Assembly (NCBI RefSeq): GCF_021190915.1
Contig: NZ_JAIOAP010000018.1
Span: 62,001-126,000 of the forward strand
Reading direction: 5' to 3'
DNA length: 64,000 nt
Origin: Cohnella silvisoli
GTDB lineage: Bacteria > Bacillota > Bacilli > Paenibacillales > Paenibacillaceae
Part shown: piece by piece, positions 14,251-22,090 of the stretch
Layout of the letters: the number at the start of each line of letters is the position of its first letter
Numbering within the stretch: the first letter of the stretch is position 1
The notes under the pieces: model-generated
The model's input: only the letters and a program-made list of their open reading frames with translations
What the model was told of the DNA's origin: nothing
The model's database searches: none
Translations under genes and position numbers: made by a program

Positions 14251-14350
14251 AGTGTTTTGCCTCCTTTGATATTTGCAATGTTGGTGCTCTACTAACAATC
14301 TGGCTCCAATCAGAAAAACCCATACATTCGTCAGAAGTTTTTAATTAAAA

Positions 14351-14629
14351 TTACTCTATCCATCCTTTCAGCAAATTTTTAAGTGGTTCGTTGTTGAATA
14401 TAACCACTCGATATTTTCCCTTTTTTTCTGATTTTACGAGCCCTGCATCTTCCAATGCAGAAAGATGTTTAGCAATCGCCTGTCGCGTAATGGAAAGGTC
14501 GTGCTTCGTAATGAGACGCACCGTAAGTTCATACAACGTCTGCTCGTTGCGTTCGGATAGTTCGTCTACTATAAGCCGCCGAGTCGAGTCGCCAAGTGCT
14601 TTGAATATAGCGTCTTTGTCCCTATTCAT
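14351..14629 (-). CDS. ArsR-family transcriptional regulator
   Basis: 92 residues from MNRDKDAIFKALGDSTRRLI, the standard opening of ArsR-type winged-helix repressors. The recognition helix is SITRQAIAKHLSALEDAGLV and the wing KKGKYRVVIF. No metal-binding Cys pair is present, so it probably senses something other than metal, like the branch that controls SRPBCC/VOC genes. A longer in-frame start (14695) would lie inside its own promoter and is rejected. Its promoter carries two operator palindromes. Confidence 0.85.
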   Translation of the reverse strand: MNRDKDAIFKALGDSTRRLIVDELSERNEQTLYELTVRLITKHDLSITRQAIAKHLSALEDAGLVKSEKKGKYRVVIFNNEPLKNLLKGWIE

Positions 14630-14635
14630 ATATCG

Positions 14636-14687
14636 AGTATAAGCAACTCTAAGGTTGCTTGTCAAGTATAAGCAACTGTAGAGTTGC
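14636..14687 (-). promoter_or_regulatory. Promoter with two ArsR-operator palindromes
   Basis: On the minus strand TTGACA (+ coordinates 14660-14665) and TATACT (14636-14641) are 18 bases apart. The spacer is filled by the dyad GCAACTCTAAGGTTGC (14643-14658), and a second, better dyad GCAACTGTAGAGTTGC (14672-14687) lies just upstream of the -35. Binding to either would block RNA polymerase, implying autorepression. Confidence 0.75.
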
Positions 14688-14768
14688 GTGAGCAAGGAAC
14701 CGTATCATGCAACCTTATCTTCAAAGAAGAGTGAAATGCAAATTGAAATACGGATAAGGAGCATTTAG

Positions 14769-14864
14769 ATGAGCGAATTTAGTGAAAGCTATCACTTATT
14801 TTCTACGAAACAGAATGATGGGATTACTCTTTTGAGGAGAGCCTGGCTTAGAGGATTCGTTTAT
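14769..14864 (+). pseudogene. 5' part of a hypothetical gene split by an IS605-group element
   Basis: ATG 14769 behind AAGGAGCATTTAG opens MSEFSESYHLFSTKQNDGIT and continues for 32 codons to GFVY, where the inserted element begins directly after TTTAT. The frame resumes at 16219 (see there). The intact protein would have 145 residues. No function is recognised. Confidence 0.8.
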
Positions 14865-15003
14865 CATCTGGCTGAGAAGACTCCCTCTTCTACGAAGTAA
14901 GAGGGGGAAGAATCGACGGTGTTAAGCTTTGCACTCGAATGGGAACATATGTGCTATAATAGAGGGGTGAACCATCTACTTAGGAGGAGGTGAACAAAGC
15001 TCT

Positions 15004-16113
15004 ATGTTGCACCCTAAAGCTTTTCGCTTTCGCCTCTATCCGACGCCCGAGCAGATGACCCTCATTCATAAGATGTTCGGGTGTTCCCGATTTGTGTTCA
15101 ATCACTTTCTCGCCAAATGGAACGAATCGTACTACGAGACGGGAACAGGTTTGTCCTATCACAAATGTGCGACGGGTATTCCTGCGCTCAAACAATCTTT
15201 TGACTGGCTCAAGGAAGTAGACAGTATTGCTCTTCAATCTTCCGTCCGCCATTTGGCGGATTCGTTCGACCGCTTCTTCCGCAAACAAAACGAGGCTCCC
15301 CGTTTCAAAAGCCGCAAAAATCCGGTTCAATCCTACACCACGAGATACACGAACGACAATATTGCGATCCGGGATGCAGAATTGAAACTGCCCAAACTCG
15401 GATGGGTCCGTTTTGCGAAATCGTGCGAAGTGGAAGGACGTATCTTGTCGGCTACCGTAAGACGGAGCGCAACGGGCAAGTACTTCGTGTCCATCGTCTG
15501 CGAGGTGGACATCGTACCTTTGCCCAAGCGGGACACCGTCATTGGAATCGACTTTGGGCTAAAGAAATTTGCCGTATGCAGCCGCGGGGAAGATGAGATT
15601 AATCCCAAGCATCTGCGAAAGCGGGAGAGACGGCTGGCCCACTGGCAGCGGATCCTGTCGCGCCGCATACCAGGAGGAGCCAACTGGCACCGTGCCAAGC
15701 GGAAAGTAGCCATGATCCATGAGAAAATCGCGAACAGCCGGCAAGATTTCCTGCATCAGATCACTACCCGATGGATACGTGAAAACCAAACGATCTGTCT
15801 GGAGGATTTGCAGGTATCGGACATGCTGCAAAACGGAAGATTAGCCAAGGCGATATCCGACGTCTCGTGGTCAATGTGCAGGACGATGCTGGAATACAAG
15901 GCAAAATGGTACGGACGTAAGATCAGCGTGGTGGCGAAAGATTACCCGTCCAGCCAACTGTGTTCAAGCTGCGGGCATCGCAACCCGGAAGTGAAGGACT
16001 TATCGCTGCGGGAGTGGGATTGCCCGGTATGCGGAAGCCACCACGATCGGGACAAGAACGCCAGCCGGAACATTGAGAAAGAAGGATTGCGTTTGGCAGC
16101 GAAGACTGCCTGA
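15004..16113 (+). CDS. tnpB: TnpB RNA-guided nuclease (IS605 OrfB)
   Basis: 369 residues, near the usual TnpB size. The N-terminal helix-turn-helix part has AFRFRLYPTPEQMTLIHKMF and NHFLAKWNE. The RuvC-like acidic residues are in GIDFGLKKFA (about 180-189), ICLEDLQV (Glu, about 265) and HDRDKNASRNI (Asp, about 345). The zinc finger CSSCGH ... CPVCGSHH lies before the last. All catalytic residues are kept. TnpB uses an RNA from the element's right end (omegaRNA) to cut DNA next to a TAM, which keeps the element in place. ATG 15004 follows AGGAGGAGGTGAAC; TATAAT at 14955-14960 is a likely -10. The strand, codon use and GC content differ from the AT-rich host gene. Confidence 0.93.
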   Translation: MLHPKAFRFRLYPTPEQMTLIHKMFGCSRFVFNHFLAKWNESYYETGTGLSYHKCATGIPALKQSFDWLKEVDSIALQSSVRHLADSFDRFFRKQNEAPRFKSRKNPVQSYTTRYTNDNIAIRDAELKLPKLGWVRFAKSCEVEGRILSATVRRSATGKYFVSIVCEVDIVPLPKRDTVIGIDFGLKKFAVCSRGEDEINPKHLRKRERRLAHWQRILSRRIPGGANWHRAKRKVAMIHEKIANSRQDFLHQITTRWIRENQTICLEDLQVSDMLQNGRLAKAISDVSWSMCRTMLEYKAKWYGRKISVVAKDYPSSQLCSSCGHRNPEVKDLSLREWDCPVCGSHHDRDKNASRNIEKEGLRLAAKTA

Positions 16114-16218
16114 ACTGCCGGGACGGCAGGGATCGCTTGGTCAAGTTCGGACCGATAGGTACGATTACCCAAGAATCCCCCACTTCAGCGCAACAATGCA
16201 GGTGGCGGGAGTGTTCAA
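16060..16218 (+). ncRNA. Predicted omegaRNA scaffold at the right end
   Basis: In this family the guide RNA spans the tnpB 3' end and the right-end structure, and the guide is the flanking DNA just outside. Here the region contains hairpins CTGCCGGGACGGCAG (16116-16130) and CCCCCAC/GTGGCGGG. The guide would start at 16219 with CCAGTGACTAATAACTGG. Position is inferred from the family. Confidence 0.5.
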
Positions 16219-16560
16219 CCAGTGACTAATAACTGGGTGACGATTATCCCCAATGGTTCAAGGTTTAAACCAAATAAAAGGCTTATTAATAGTAATAATG
16301 GGATACTGGTACACTTAGTGAATGCAGAAGACCATGGCTGGTCTTTTAGTATTTATGATGGGAAGAAAAGAACCTTTCATTACGAATGTGCTTGGGAAGA
16401 AGATATTGAAATAAACCAAGATGAATACAATAGAAATCGAATTGTAGAACTAATAAATAGTAATCCCAATAAAATGAAGTCAGTGACCCCTTTAGATATT
16501 ACGAAGATTTTTTATATTTCAGATTTTGAAGAGGTTTTTGAAAGAAATCCAGTAAATTAA
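16219..16560 (+). pseudogene. 3' part of the split hypothetical gene
   Basis: 114 codons that continue the 32 codons at 14769-14864: PVTNNWVTIIPNGSRFKPNK then LVHLVNAEDHGWSFSIYDGK, a CAWEEDIEI segment and a C-terminal helix. The two halves together look like a small alpha/beta protein of unknown function. A frame starting within it at 16222 can be read as a separate ORF but has no ribosome site. Confidence 0.75.
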
Positions 16561-16694
16561 GTTGCGGAACTATTAAGACTGGGAAATTTTGAATGATTTC
16601 TTATGAGTATGTCCAAAGAGAATATAAAGAAAACCCTATTGAAATTCAGAATAAAGGGATAAGAATAGTTAAGAGTTTGTTTTCATTTTGAACA

Positions 16695-16800
16695 ATAAGG
16701 GTTTATAGCTTCGGTCCGGATTGGAGATAGAAGAGGAGTCGGGGTTATAATAGGCAGTAGCAGGGAAATAAGTTCAATTCAATCGGTCATAGCCGCATGT
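16695..16800 (+). repeat. attC-like relic (centre only)
   Basis: Blocks AGCTTCGGTCCGGATTGGAG, AGAAGAGGAGTCGGGGTTAT and GCAGTAGCAGGGAAATAAGT follow the centre of the array repeats, but both box/arm ends are lost. The remainder of 16561-16845 shows no gene. Confidence 0.5.
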
Positions 16801-16845
16801 AACTCCGAAGAAGTTTAACGTGACACCTACAAGGGGGATTATCTT

Positions 16846-17325
16846 ATGACAAATTCGTCCAGCAAGAAGAGAACTGATTCTGCATCGAGAGTTATTATGT
16901 CATCACCGCGAACTATCTATAAGGCATTCGTGGATCCAAAGGCCCTGGTTTCGTGGCTTCCGCCAAAGGGCATGATAGGCCATATTTATGAGTTCGACGC
17001 TCGGAACGGTGGTGCCTATCGAATGTCCTTAACCTATGTCGGAACGGACCACTCAACGATCGGTAAGACCTCGGAACATGCCGATGTTGTCCAGGGGAGA
17101 TTCCTGGAGTTAGTCCCAGACGAGCGTGTTGTACAACTAGTAGAATTCGAGTCCGAGGACCCCGCGTTCGCGGGCACGATGACAATGACATGGAGTTTGG
17201 CAGCCGTTCCGGAAGGTACCGAAGTCACCATCGTTTGTGAAAACGTACCGGAAGGAATACGGCAGGATGATCACGCCGCGGGATTGAGTTCCTCTCTGGA
17301 GAATCTCGCTGCTTTCACAGAATGA
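16846..17325 (+). CDS. SRPBCC (AHSA1-like) protein
   Basis: 159 residues, ATG behind AAGGGGGATT. The Bet-v-1-like fold is shown by ASRVIMSSPRTIYKAFVDPK, ALVSWLPPKGMIGHIYEFDA, a central GRFLELVPDERVVQ strand-turn and TMTMTWSLAAVPEGTEVTIV, with a C-terminal helix HAAGLSSSLENLAAF. Family members bind hydrophobic ligands or assist proteins and are often regulated by ArsR repressors; here the nearest one (14351) is two genes away on the other strand. GC content is higher than in its neighbours, suggesting a different origin. Confidence 0.85.
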   Translation: MTNSSSKKRTDSASRVIMSSPRTIYKAFVDPKALVSWLPPKGMIGHIYEFDARNGGAYRMSLTYVGTDHSTIGKTSEHADVVQGRFLELVPDERVVQLVEFESEDPAFAGTMTMTWSLAAVPEGTEVTIVCENVPEGIRQDDHAAGLSSSLENLAAFTE

Positions 17326-17469
17326 CAAGTTCAATTATCATGGTTCTGTGCGCGCAAATGCCGAGTGGAGAAATTGTTGACAATTAGACATATCTTCACA
17401 CTTGTGAAGTGCTATGTGTTGTTGGAGAGAAAATGGTATTTTTAGTAAAAAGCAGCCTAGATAAGGGAG

Positions 17470-17726
17470 GATCTGAACAAAGACGACAGAGAATTTGATA
17501 AAATCTTATAAGCGCCTTTCTTGCCGTGTGGGAATTTCCTTTGTTTCGGTTTGTGGAAAACATTGCTGTCGATCCATCCATACGGGGTAGTAACATCGGA
17601 GGAAAATTAATGACCGCGTATATCGGAGATTCATTAAATCTCATTCTATTGGAAGTGGAACCTCCTGCTACGGACTTAGTACATTCCCTACCAGAAACAT
17701 GTCGGATGCTCTTTCGGCTAGACTGA
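17470..17726 (+). pseudogene. GNAT acetyltransferase remnant
   Basis: A readable core VENIAVDPSIRGSNIGGKLM matches the acetyl-CoA-binding motif A of GNAT enzymes (V-x-x-x-x-R/Q-x-x-G-x-G/A, here RGSNIGG). It is followed by LILLEVEPPATD, typical of the branch with LEVE near the fourth strand. The N-terminal part is out of frame and the C-terminal part after LVHSLPE is lost. No intact start is seen. Confidence 0.55.
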
Positions 17727-17824
17727 GTCCGATCTGCAGCTGGCTTTGACCTGGTACACGCAGCTTCACCCATCGGTTGTTTTCTCCATAGCTTTTTGTA
17801 GTCATTCAAAGGGGCGGGGACCTT

Positions 17825-17845
17825 TTATAACAACGTATTCTCTAT
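17825..17845 (+). repeat. attC-like relic
   Basis: TTATAACAACGTATTCTC keeps left-box, spacer and inner-arm order with one change in the arm. No right half is found. Confidence 0.35.
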
Positions 17846-17925
17846 ATCCTAAATATGGAATTTGCTATAAAATGATGTTAGATTCTATTAAGTCCTAAAG
17901 CATAGGGCAAATAAAGGGTGAAAAT

Positions 17926-18093
17926 ATGAAGAAGATCATCGTGATGTTTATTGCTCTCGTAGTATTAGTTGGAACTTCAACTTCTGCTTATGCACATTCA
18001 GGAAGAACGGATAAAAATGGTGGACATAATTGCTCCGCAAAATCCAAACAAAAAGGACTTTGCACTGGTTATCACTATCACAATAAAAAATAA
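17926..18093 (+). CDS. Small secreted YHYH-domain protein
   Basis: 55 residues with a Sec signal peptide (MKKIIVMFIALVVLVGTSTS, cleavage likely after SAYA) and a mature HSGRTDKNGGHNCS ... GLCTGYHYH segment. The HxGRTDxxGGHxC and final YHYH patterns are typical of small secreted YHYH proteins of Firmicutes, which may bind metal through His and Cys; function is unproven. ATG 17926 follows AAAGGGTG. A terminator follows at 18137. Confidence 0.78.
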   Translation: MKKIIVMFIALVVLVGTSTSAYAHSGRTDKNGGHNCSAKSKQKGLCTGYHYHNKK

Positions 18094-18136
18094 ACTAAAA
18101 GAAAATAACATGTCGAACAACACAATTGTAACTTTT

Positions 18137-18172
18137 AAACCCAGCTGAGATAATTCAAAGGCTGGGTTTATT
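18137..18172. terminator. Terminator
   Basis: AAACCCAGC (18137-18145) pairs with GCTGGGTTT (18161-18169), followed by ATTAAT rather than a long T run. Confidence 0.65.
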
Positions 18173-18285
18173 AATATTAATCGTTTATCCACGGAAGGAA
18201 CGGCAGTATTTTTATGCTAATATTATTATATAAGTAATCAAAATCGTGCCAAACACTTGAAAACGATCGAAGAGGAGTAATCTAA

Positions 18286-18540
18286 ATGATCATATCTATC
18301 AAGCTCCCAAAAGAAGAAAAGGAGGAAATTGTAAAGAATGTTCAAACCTATTTTGAAGAGGAGCGATCGGAAATTATTGGGGCATTAGGAGCTGAGCAAC
18401 TAATTGATTTCATGATAAGAGAACTTGGACCGTATATCTATAACAAGGCAATAGCGGATGCCAGAACTATAATAAACGAAAAGAACAATCAAATAGATGA
18501 TGAATTATACACACTCGAGAAGCCGATTAAACGTAGTTAG
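18286..18540 (+). CDS. DUF2164 protein
   Basis: 84 residues from ATG behind AGAGGAG. IKLPKEEKEEIVKNVQTYFE, IIGALGAEQLIDFMIRELGP, the YIYNKAIADA motif and final DELYTLEKP match the DUF2164 pattern closely in order and length. The family is cytoplasmic and of unknown function. It is followed by a left-box relic (18547-18555), so it too was probably a cassette gene. Confidence 0.82.
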   Translation: MIISIKLPKEEKEEIVKNVQTYFEEERSEIIGALGAEQLIDFMIRELGPYIYNKAIADARTIINEKNNQIDDELYTLEKPIKRS

Positions 18541-18546
18541 GGTGCA

Positions 18547-18568
18547 TCAGATAACACCATTTTCCCGT
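18547..18568 (+). repeat. attC-like relic, left half
   Basis: TCAGATAAC (18547-18555), ACC, then ATTTTCCCG in place of ATATTCACG. Nothing of the right half remains. Confidence 0.5.
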
Positions 18569-18600
18569 GGAGTCATTTGAAATATAAGGGGGATCAAAGA

Positions 18601-19125
18601 GTGGAAAAATTACGTTTTCCTATTGGTCATTTTGAACCGATTCTAACTCCTTCTTCTGAAGAGCGACAAAGCTTCATAAATCAGATCCCTAATATTTCAA
18701 TAACTCTTAGAAGTCTTTTAAAGGATCTCACTCCTAATCAACTTCAAACCCCATATCGTCTCAATGGTTGGACAATTCAGCAGATTGTGCATCACTTAGC
18801 CGATAATGATATGAACGCTTACTTACGGTTTAAGAGGGCGTTGACTGAAGAAGAACCGCTGGCGGACTCTTATCGTGAAGATTTATGGGCAGAACTAAGC
18901 GATTACAAGAATGTCCCTATTGAAACCTCACTTTTGCTTCTTGAAATACTCCATAGTCGATTTCTGATTCTACTTAATGGGTTGAACCCAGATGACTTTA
19001 ATAGAAGATTAAGAACCCAAGTACTAGGTAAAATTACTATTGATACTGCCCTGCAAAGGTTTGTTTGGCATAATCAACATCACATTTCGCAAATTAAATC
19101 TTTAATAGTCAGTAAGTGCTGGTAG
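18601..19125 (+). CDS. DinB-fold protein, BstA/YfiT type (bacillithiol S-transferase-like)
   Basis: 174 residues from GTG behind AAGGGGGATC; an upstream in-frame ATG lacks a site. The opening LRFPIGHFEP is a signature of the YfiT/BstA branch. Metal ligands of the DinB fold are visible as three His: TIQQIVHHLADND (first His) and FVWHNQHHISQIK (two more). In B. subtilis relatives the enzyme conjugates bacillithiol to electrophiles, part of detoxification. The activity here is inferred from the branch. Confidence 0.82.
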   Translation: MEKLRFPIGHFEPILTPSSEERQSFINQIPNISITLRSLLKDLTPNQLQTPYRLNGWTIQQIVHHLADNDMNAYLRFKRALTEEEPLADSYREDLWAELSDYKNVPIETSLLLLEILHSRFLILLNGLNPDDFNRRLRTQVLGKITIDTALQRFVWHNQHHISQIKSLIVSKCW

Positions 19126-19153
19126 CGCGATAATTTCTAAGGGAGTGTTTCCA

Positions 19154-19615
19154 TTGAACCAACAATTTGCTTTTTCACGCATAGGCTACGTTTATGTACC
19201 AACAACTCAAATAGATGAGTCAATTGCCTGGTATATAGAAAACTTAGAATTCAAGTTGATGGATAAGTTCCAAGACCGAGGCTCAAATTTGGCAGTTCTA
19301 CATCATCCACATAAGAATTCAATTGCGTTATTACTTGTTGAAACAACAAATAGAAACCCTTTGGAAATAACAAGAAATGGGAACCCTTTCCCCATTATGG
19401 CTCTCAATTGTCCAAATATCGAATATACATATAATTTGTTGAAGGATAAAGGAATCAATGTTGAGGAATTAAAAACCCTCGGGGCAGGAGAAGCTAAATA
19501 TTTTTATTTCAGAGATAACGAAGGGAATTTATTAGAAGGAGCATGGTCAATTTGGGATCCGCAAGATGAAATAAAAGAAGACTTTATTAAGCAGCAGAAT
19601 TCATATGAACTATAA
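19154..19615 (+). CDS. VOC-family protein
   Basis: 153 residues; TTG 19154 is preferred because AAGGGAG ends at 19145, too close to the GTG at 19145. Elements: FSRIGYVYVPTTQIDESIAW, YIENLEFKLMDKF, a middle LAVLHHPHKNSIALLLVE, and a closing FYFRDNEGNLLEGAW. The C-terminal FRDNEGN-x-x-E ending supplies a metal-ligand-like Glu typical of glyoxalase-fold enzymes. Downstream GNAT, RidA and VOC genes follow in the same direction. Confidence 0.8.
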   Translation: MNQQFAFSRIGYVYVPTTQIDESIAWYIENLEFKLMDKFQDRGSNLAVLHHPHKNSIALLLVETTNRNPLEITRNGNPFPIMALNCPNIEYTYNLLKDKGINVEELKTLGAGEAKYFYFRDNEGNLLEGAWSIWDPQDEIKEDFIKQQNSYEL

Positions 19616-19639
19616 GTAGCTAATCAAAGGGAGATAACC

Positions 19640-20122
19640 ATGTTATCACATCGAACTCTATCAAATGCTGATTTAGAAACAATTTGTTCTTTTCCTCAGA
19701 ATCCTGAGGAGTTGTTTTATATGGGTCCTAAATTTCATTATCCACTAACGCCTGATCAAATAGTAAGGGTGTTAGAGAATAGATTTAGTCCAACAGTAAT
19801 AATAAATACAAGCACAATGGAGTCAATCGCCTATGCTAATTTGTATGATATAGACGATAAGGAATCGATTTGTTGGCTTGGTAATGTAATCGTTAGCCCG
19901 GAATATAGAAATAAAGGCATTGCAGAATTTCTAATAAATACAATGACTCATAAGGCCAAGAATGAATATGGAATAAGTAAGATGAAGCTATTTTGTCACA
20001 ATACAAATACAAGAGGACTAATATTTTATTGCAAATATGGCTTTAAACCTTGTGGCAATAAAATAATAATAAGTCAGGAAAACAAGAAAATAGTTGCGAT
20101 TGAAATGGAAAAAGAACTTTGA
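19640..20122 (+). CDS. GNAT-family N-acetyltransferase
   Basis: 160 residues from ATG behind AAGGGAGATAA. Acetyl-CoA binding motif A reads WLGNVIVSPEYRNKGIAEFL (R-N-K-G-I-A), followed by helix INTMTHKAKNEYGI and the motif B segment LFCHNTNTRGLIFYCKYGFK. Length and motif order are those of a complete single-domain GNAT. Substrate is unknown; relatives acetylate amines of small molecules, antibiotics or proteins. Confidence 0.85.
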   Translation: MLSHRTLSNADLETICSFPQNPEELFYMGPKFHYPLTPDQIVRVLENRFSPTVIINTSTMESIAYANLYDIDDKESICWLGNVIVSPEYRNKGIAEFLINTMTHKAKNEYGISKMKLFCHNTNTRGLIFYCKYGFKPCGNKIIISQENKKIVAIEMEKEL

Positions 20123-20182
20123 ATGCATCTCAAACCGGTATGGCCTTATGCTTGTAATTTTTAATACTACTTGAAGGGATAG

Positions 20183-20539
20183 ATGAACTTGAAAGAATAT
20201 TTCGGTAAAGACAATTCAATGGGCCTGTCATATTCTCAAGCTATTAAAACCAACAATACGATTTATGTTGCAGGTCAGGGACCGGATAACCTTGAAGCTC
20301 CAGTTGATGAACAAATTAGACAAACTCTAAGGAACGTAAAGAAAGTACTTAAAGAAGCTGGAGCTGAATTAGAAGATATAGTTAAGACGAATGTAATATT
20401 AAACTACAATTTTATAACACCGGGTCAATTTGAAATTATCTATAAGGAGTTTTTTAAATATCCTTTTCCCGTTAGGACGGTATTAAGCAGTGACATTGGG
20501 TTCAATATACAAATAGATGTGGTAGCGGTGATTGACTAA
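20183..20539 (+). CDS. RidA (YjgF/UK114) family protein
   Basis: 118 residues from ATG behind GAAGGGATAG. SYSQAIKTNNTIYVAGQGPD, the helix RQTLRNVKKVLKEAGAELED and VVKTNVIL-like IVKTNVILNY are standard RidA elements, and PFPVRTVL-SSDIG carries the conserved Arg that binds the substrate carboxylate in true imine/enamine deaminases. The final VDVVAVI strand is typical. Some members hydrolyse reactive enamines from PLP enzymes. Confidence 0.85.
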   Translation: MNLKEYFGKDNSMGLSYSQAIKTNNTIYVAGQGPDNLEAPVDEQIRQTLRNVKKVLKEAGAELEDIVKTNVILNYNFITPGQFEIIYKEFFKYPFPVRTVLSSDIGFNIQIDVVAVID

Positions 20540-20616
20540 GAGTTTCTAAAAAGCATAATCGGTGATCGCTTAATTATTCTGTAATTAAACTTGAATGCCC
20601 TATTGGAGGATTTAGC

Positions 20617-20988
20617 ATGCAGTTGCTTGGTGGATATCATTATATACCTGTAAGTAACCTTCAACGCTCAGCGGAATGGTATTCAGATCATTTGGGCTTT
20701 AAATTAGTTTTCGAAGATCCATTGTACCTTGAATTAAGGTCCGAGTCCGGAATTAGAATTATCTTAATAACAAATGAGGATAACGTGAGATCTCATATGA
20801 CATATTCGAATGGCCCACAAGCTGCCTATGGATTTATCGTTTCAAATATTGAAAGTACATACCAACAATTTATTGAAAAAGGAATTAAGATAGGTAGAAT
20901 CTCCAATTATCAAGGAACATCTTTTGGATTTCATGATCCTGATGGTAATATTATTGAATTATGGAGTGACTATCCTACTAACAAATAA
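20617..20988 (+). CDS. VOC-family protein
   Basis: 123 residues from ATG behind TTGGAGGATT. YHYIPVSNLQRSAEWYSDHL, GFKLVFEDPLYLELR, a glycine-rich linker, then AYGFIVSNIESTYQQFIEKG and the ending FHDPDGNIIELWSDY. His in the first strand and Glu in the last (NIIELW) fit the metal-site positions of glyoxalase-type enzymes better than most VOC proteins in this window. Confidence 0.82.
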   Translation: MQLLGGYHYIPVSNLQRSAEWYSDHLGFKLVFEDPLYLELRSESGIRIILITNEDNVRSHMTYSNGPQAAYGFIVSNIESTYQQFIEKGIKIGRISNYQGTSFGFHDPDGNIIELWSDYPTNK

Positions 20989-21018
20989 AACAATATAGAT
21001 GGTGAAGGGACAAAAGAT

Positions 21019-21516
21019 ATGATAACAATCTCATGTACTAAGAAGCTATTTGAAGCTAGCGGTTTTGTTGAAGAACAAGACAATGAACAGAATGACGAGT
21101 TTTATAAATGGCATGCTAATATATTTCGCATGGCCAATAAAAATAACTTGATCGTTATGAACAATAAAACAAGATATTGTTTTATTTTATTTGGTATAAA
21201 GAAGGAGCATTATAAAAATTTTCAAGAGATATTTATCAATTCACTTATAGAAAATCTAAAGGCAGAAGGAATATCAGATACCTTAATCAACAAATATATA
21301 AGCAATGTGAATGATATAAAATTTATCAAGACATATGATCGAAGCGTTCTAGGATCTATGACAGACATGGTCAAAATGACGGAATTCTTAATTGAAGACT
21401 ACTTACCAATAAAGGCAATGAATATCATCGATTTAAATAAAAAGAATAATAAATCCCCACTTGTAAAACTTAATAAAATCCCGAACCAATATATGAAAGA
21501 GACTCTTAGTAACTGA
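21019..21516 (+). CDS. Hypothetical protein (DUF6933-like)
   Basis: 165 residues from ATG behind GAAGGGAC. It opens MITISCTKKLFEASGF and has FYKWHANIFRMANKNNLIVM, MNNKTRYCFILFGIKKEHYK and a late DRSVLGSMTDMVKM. These features (CTKKL at the start, WHAN and NKTRY/SVLGSMTD) recall DUF6933-type proteins of unknown function. No membrane segment is seen. Family naming is from memory of the pattern. Confidence 0.6.
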   Translation: MITISCTKKLFEASGFVEEQDNEQNDEFYKWHANIFRMANKNNLIVMNNKTRYCFILFGIKKEHYKNFQEIFINSLIENLKAEGISDTLINKYISNVNDIKFIKTYDRSVLGSMTDMVKMTEFLIEDYLPIKAMNIIDLNKKNNKSPLVKLNKIPNQYMKETLSN

Positions 21517-21519
21517 ATC

Positions 21520-21555
21520 GAGAAAATATCGTGTTCACGAATCGGCTGCCAGTAA
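21520..21555 (+). repeat. attC-like relic
   Basis: ATATCGTGTTCACGAATCGG resembles the end of a left box and inner arm GTTCACG followed by the CATCGG centre. It is the last recognisable trace of the repeat family. Confidence 0.35.
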
Positions 21556-21586
21556 AAATATAAAAACCAAAGGAATGAATAGAACA

Positions 21587-22063
21587 ATGTCACTTGAAAT
21601 GCAAAGTTTACTAGAATTTTTTGAAGAGTGGATTTCGTTCACCATTACCTTGCAGGAATTAGATGAAGTGGTTTGGGAATCCAGTATTGAACCAGGTAAA
21701 TGGGCCATAAGAGACATCATCAGTCATATTATGTTATGGGATAAGTATTTTTACGAGGAAGCAGTTGATAGAATTGCTTCTGACAAACAAGTCACTATCA
21801 AACACTTAAATTTTGATGACTTTAATAGCAAGGCAATTATATACGGGAGAACAATATCAACGGACGAATTAATTGAAAAGACCCTATTTTATCGTAAGAG
21901 AATCATTGGAGATATTAGAAATTTGTCGGAAGAGGCGATTAATCGAGATTATAAAGATGGGGACGGTAATGTTTTTAATGTTACGCAATACTTGAAGGAT
22001 TTTATTTGGCATGATCAACATCATATGAATCCATTAAAGGAATATCTAAAAACAATAACCTAA
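21587..22063 (+). CDS. DinB-fold protein (DfsB/ClbS-like)
   Basis: 158 residues. The start is ATG 21587 or ATG 21575; AAAGGA at 21569-21573 is too close to the latter. A four-helix DinB fold is suggested by WESSIEPGKWAIRDIISHIM (first His), a middle helix ELIEKTLFYRKRIIGDIRNL and FIWHDQHHMNPLKEY (two His). Relatives include bacillithiol transferases and ClbS-type cyclopropane hydrolases that protect against genotoxins. Confidence 0.8.
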   Translation: MSLEMQSLLEFFEEWISFTITLQELDEVVWESSIEPGKWAIRDIISHIMLWDKYFYEEAVDRIASDKQVTIKHLNFDDFNSKAIIYGRTISTDELIEKTLFYRKRIIGDIRNLSEEAINRDYKDGDGNVFNVTQYLKDFIWHDQHHMNPLKEYLKTIT

Positions 22064-22090
22064 CTAAATCGGAATTAAGGAGAGAACGAA

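Larger units (their letters stand above)
14865..16218 (+). mobile_element. IS605-group element carrying only tnpB
   Basis: Boundaries come from the interrupted gene: removing 14865-16218 joins GFVY to PVTNNWVTII in frame with no extra base. The left flank is TTTAT (14860-14864), the likely insertion/TAM motif, and the right end is TTCAA (16214-16218). There is no target duplication, as is normal for this single-strand transposon family. Subterminal hairpins are present: CCCTCTT/AAGAGGG (14883-14905) on the left and CCCCCAC/GTGGCGGG (16178-16209) on the right. There is no Y1 transposase (tnpA), so movement would need one in trans. Confidence 0.85.
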
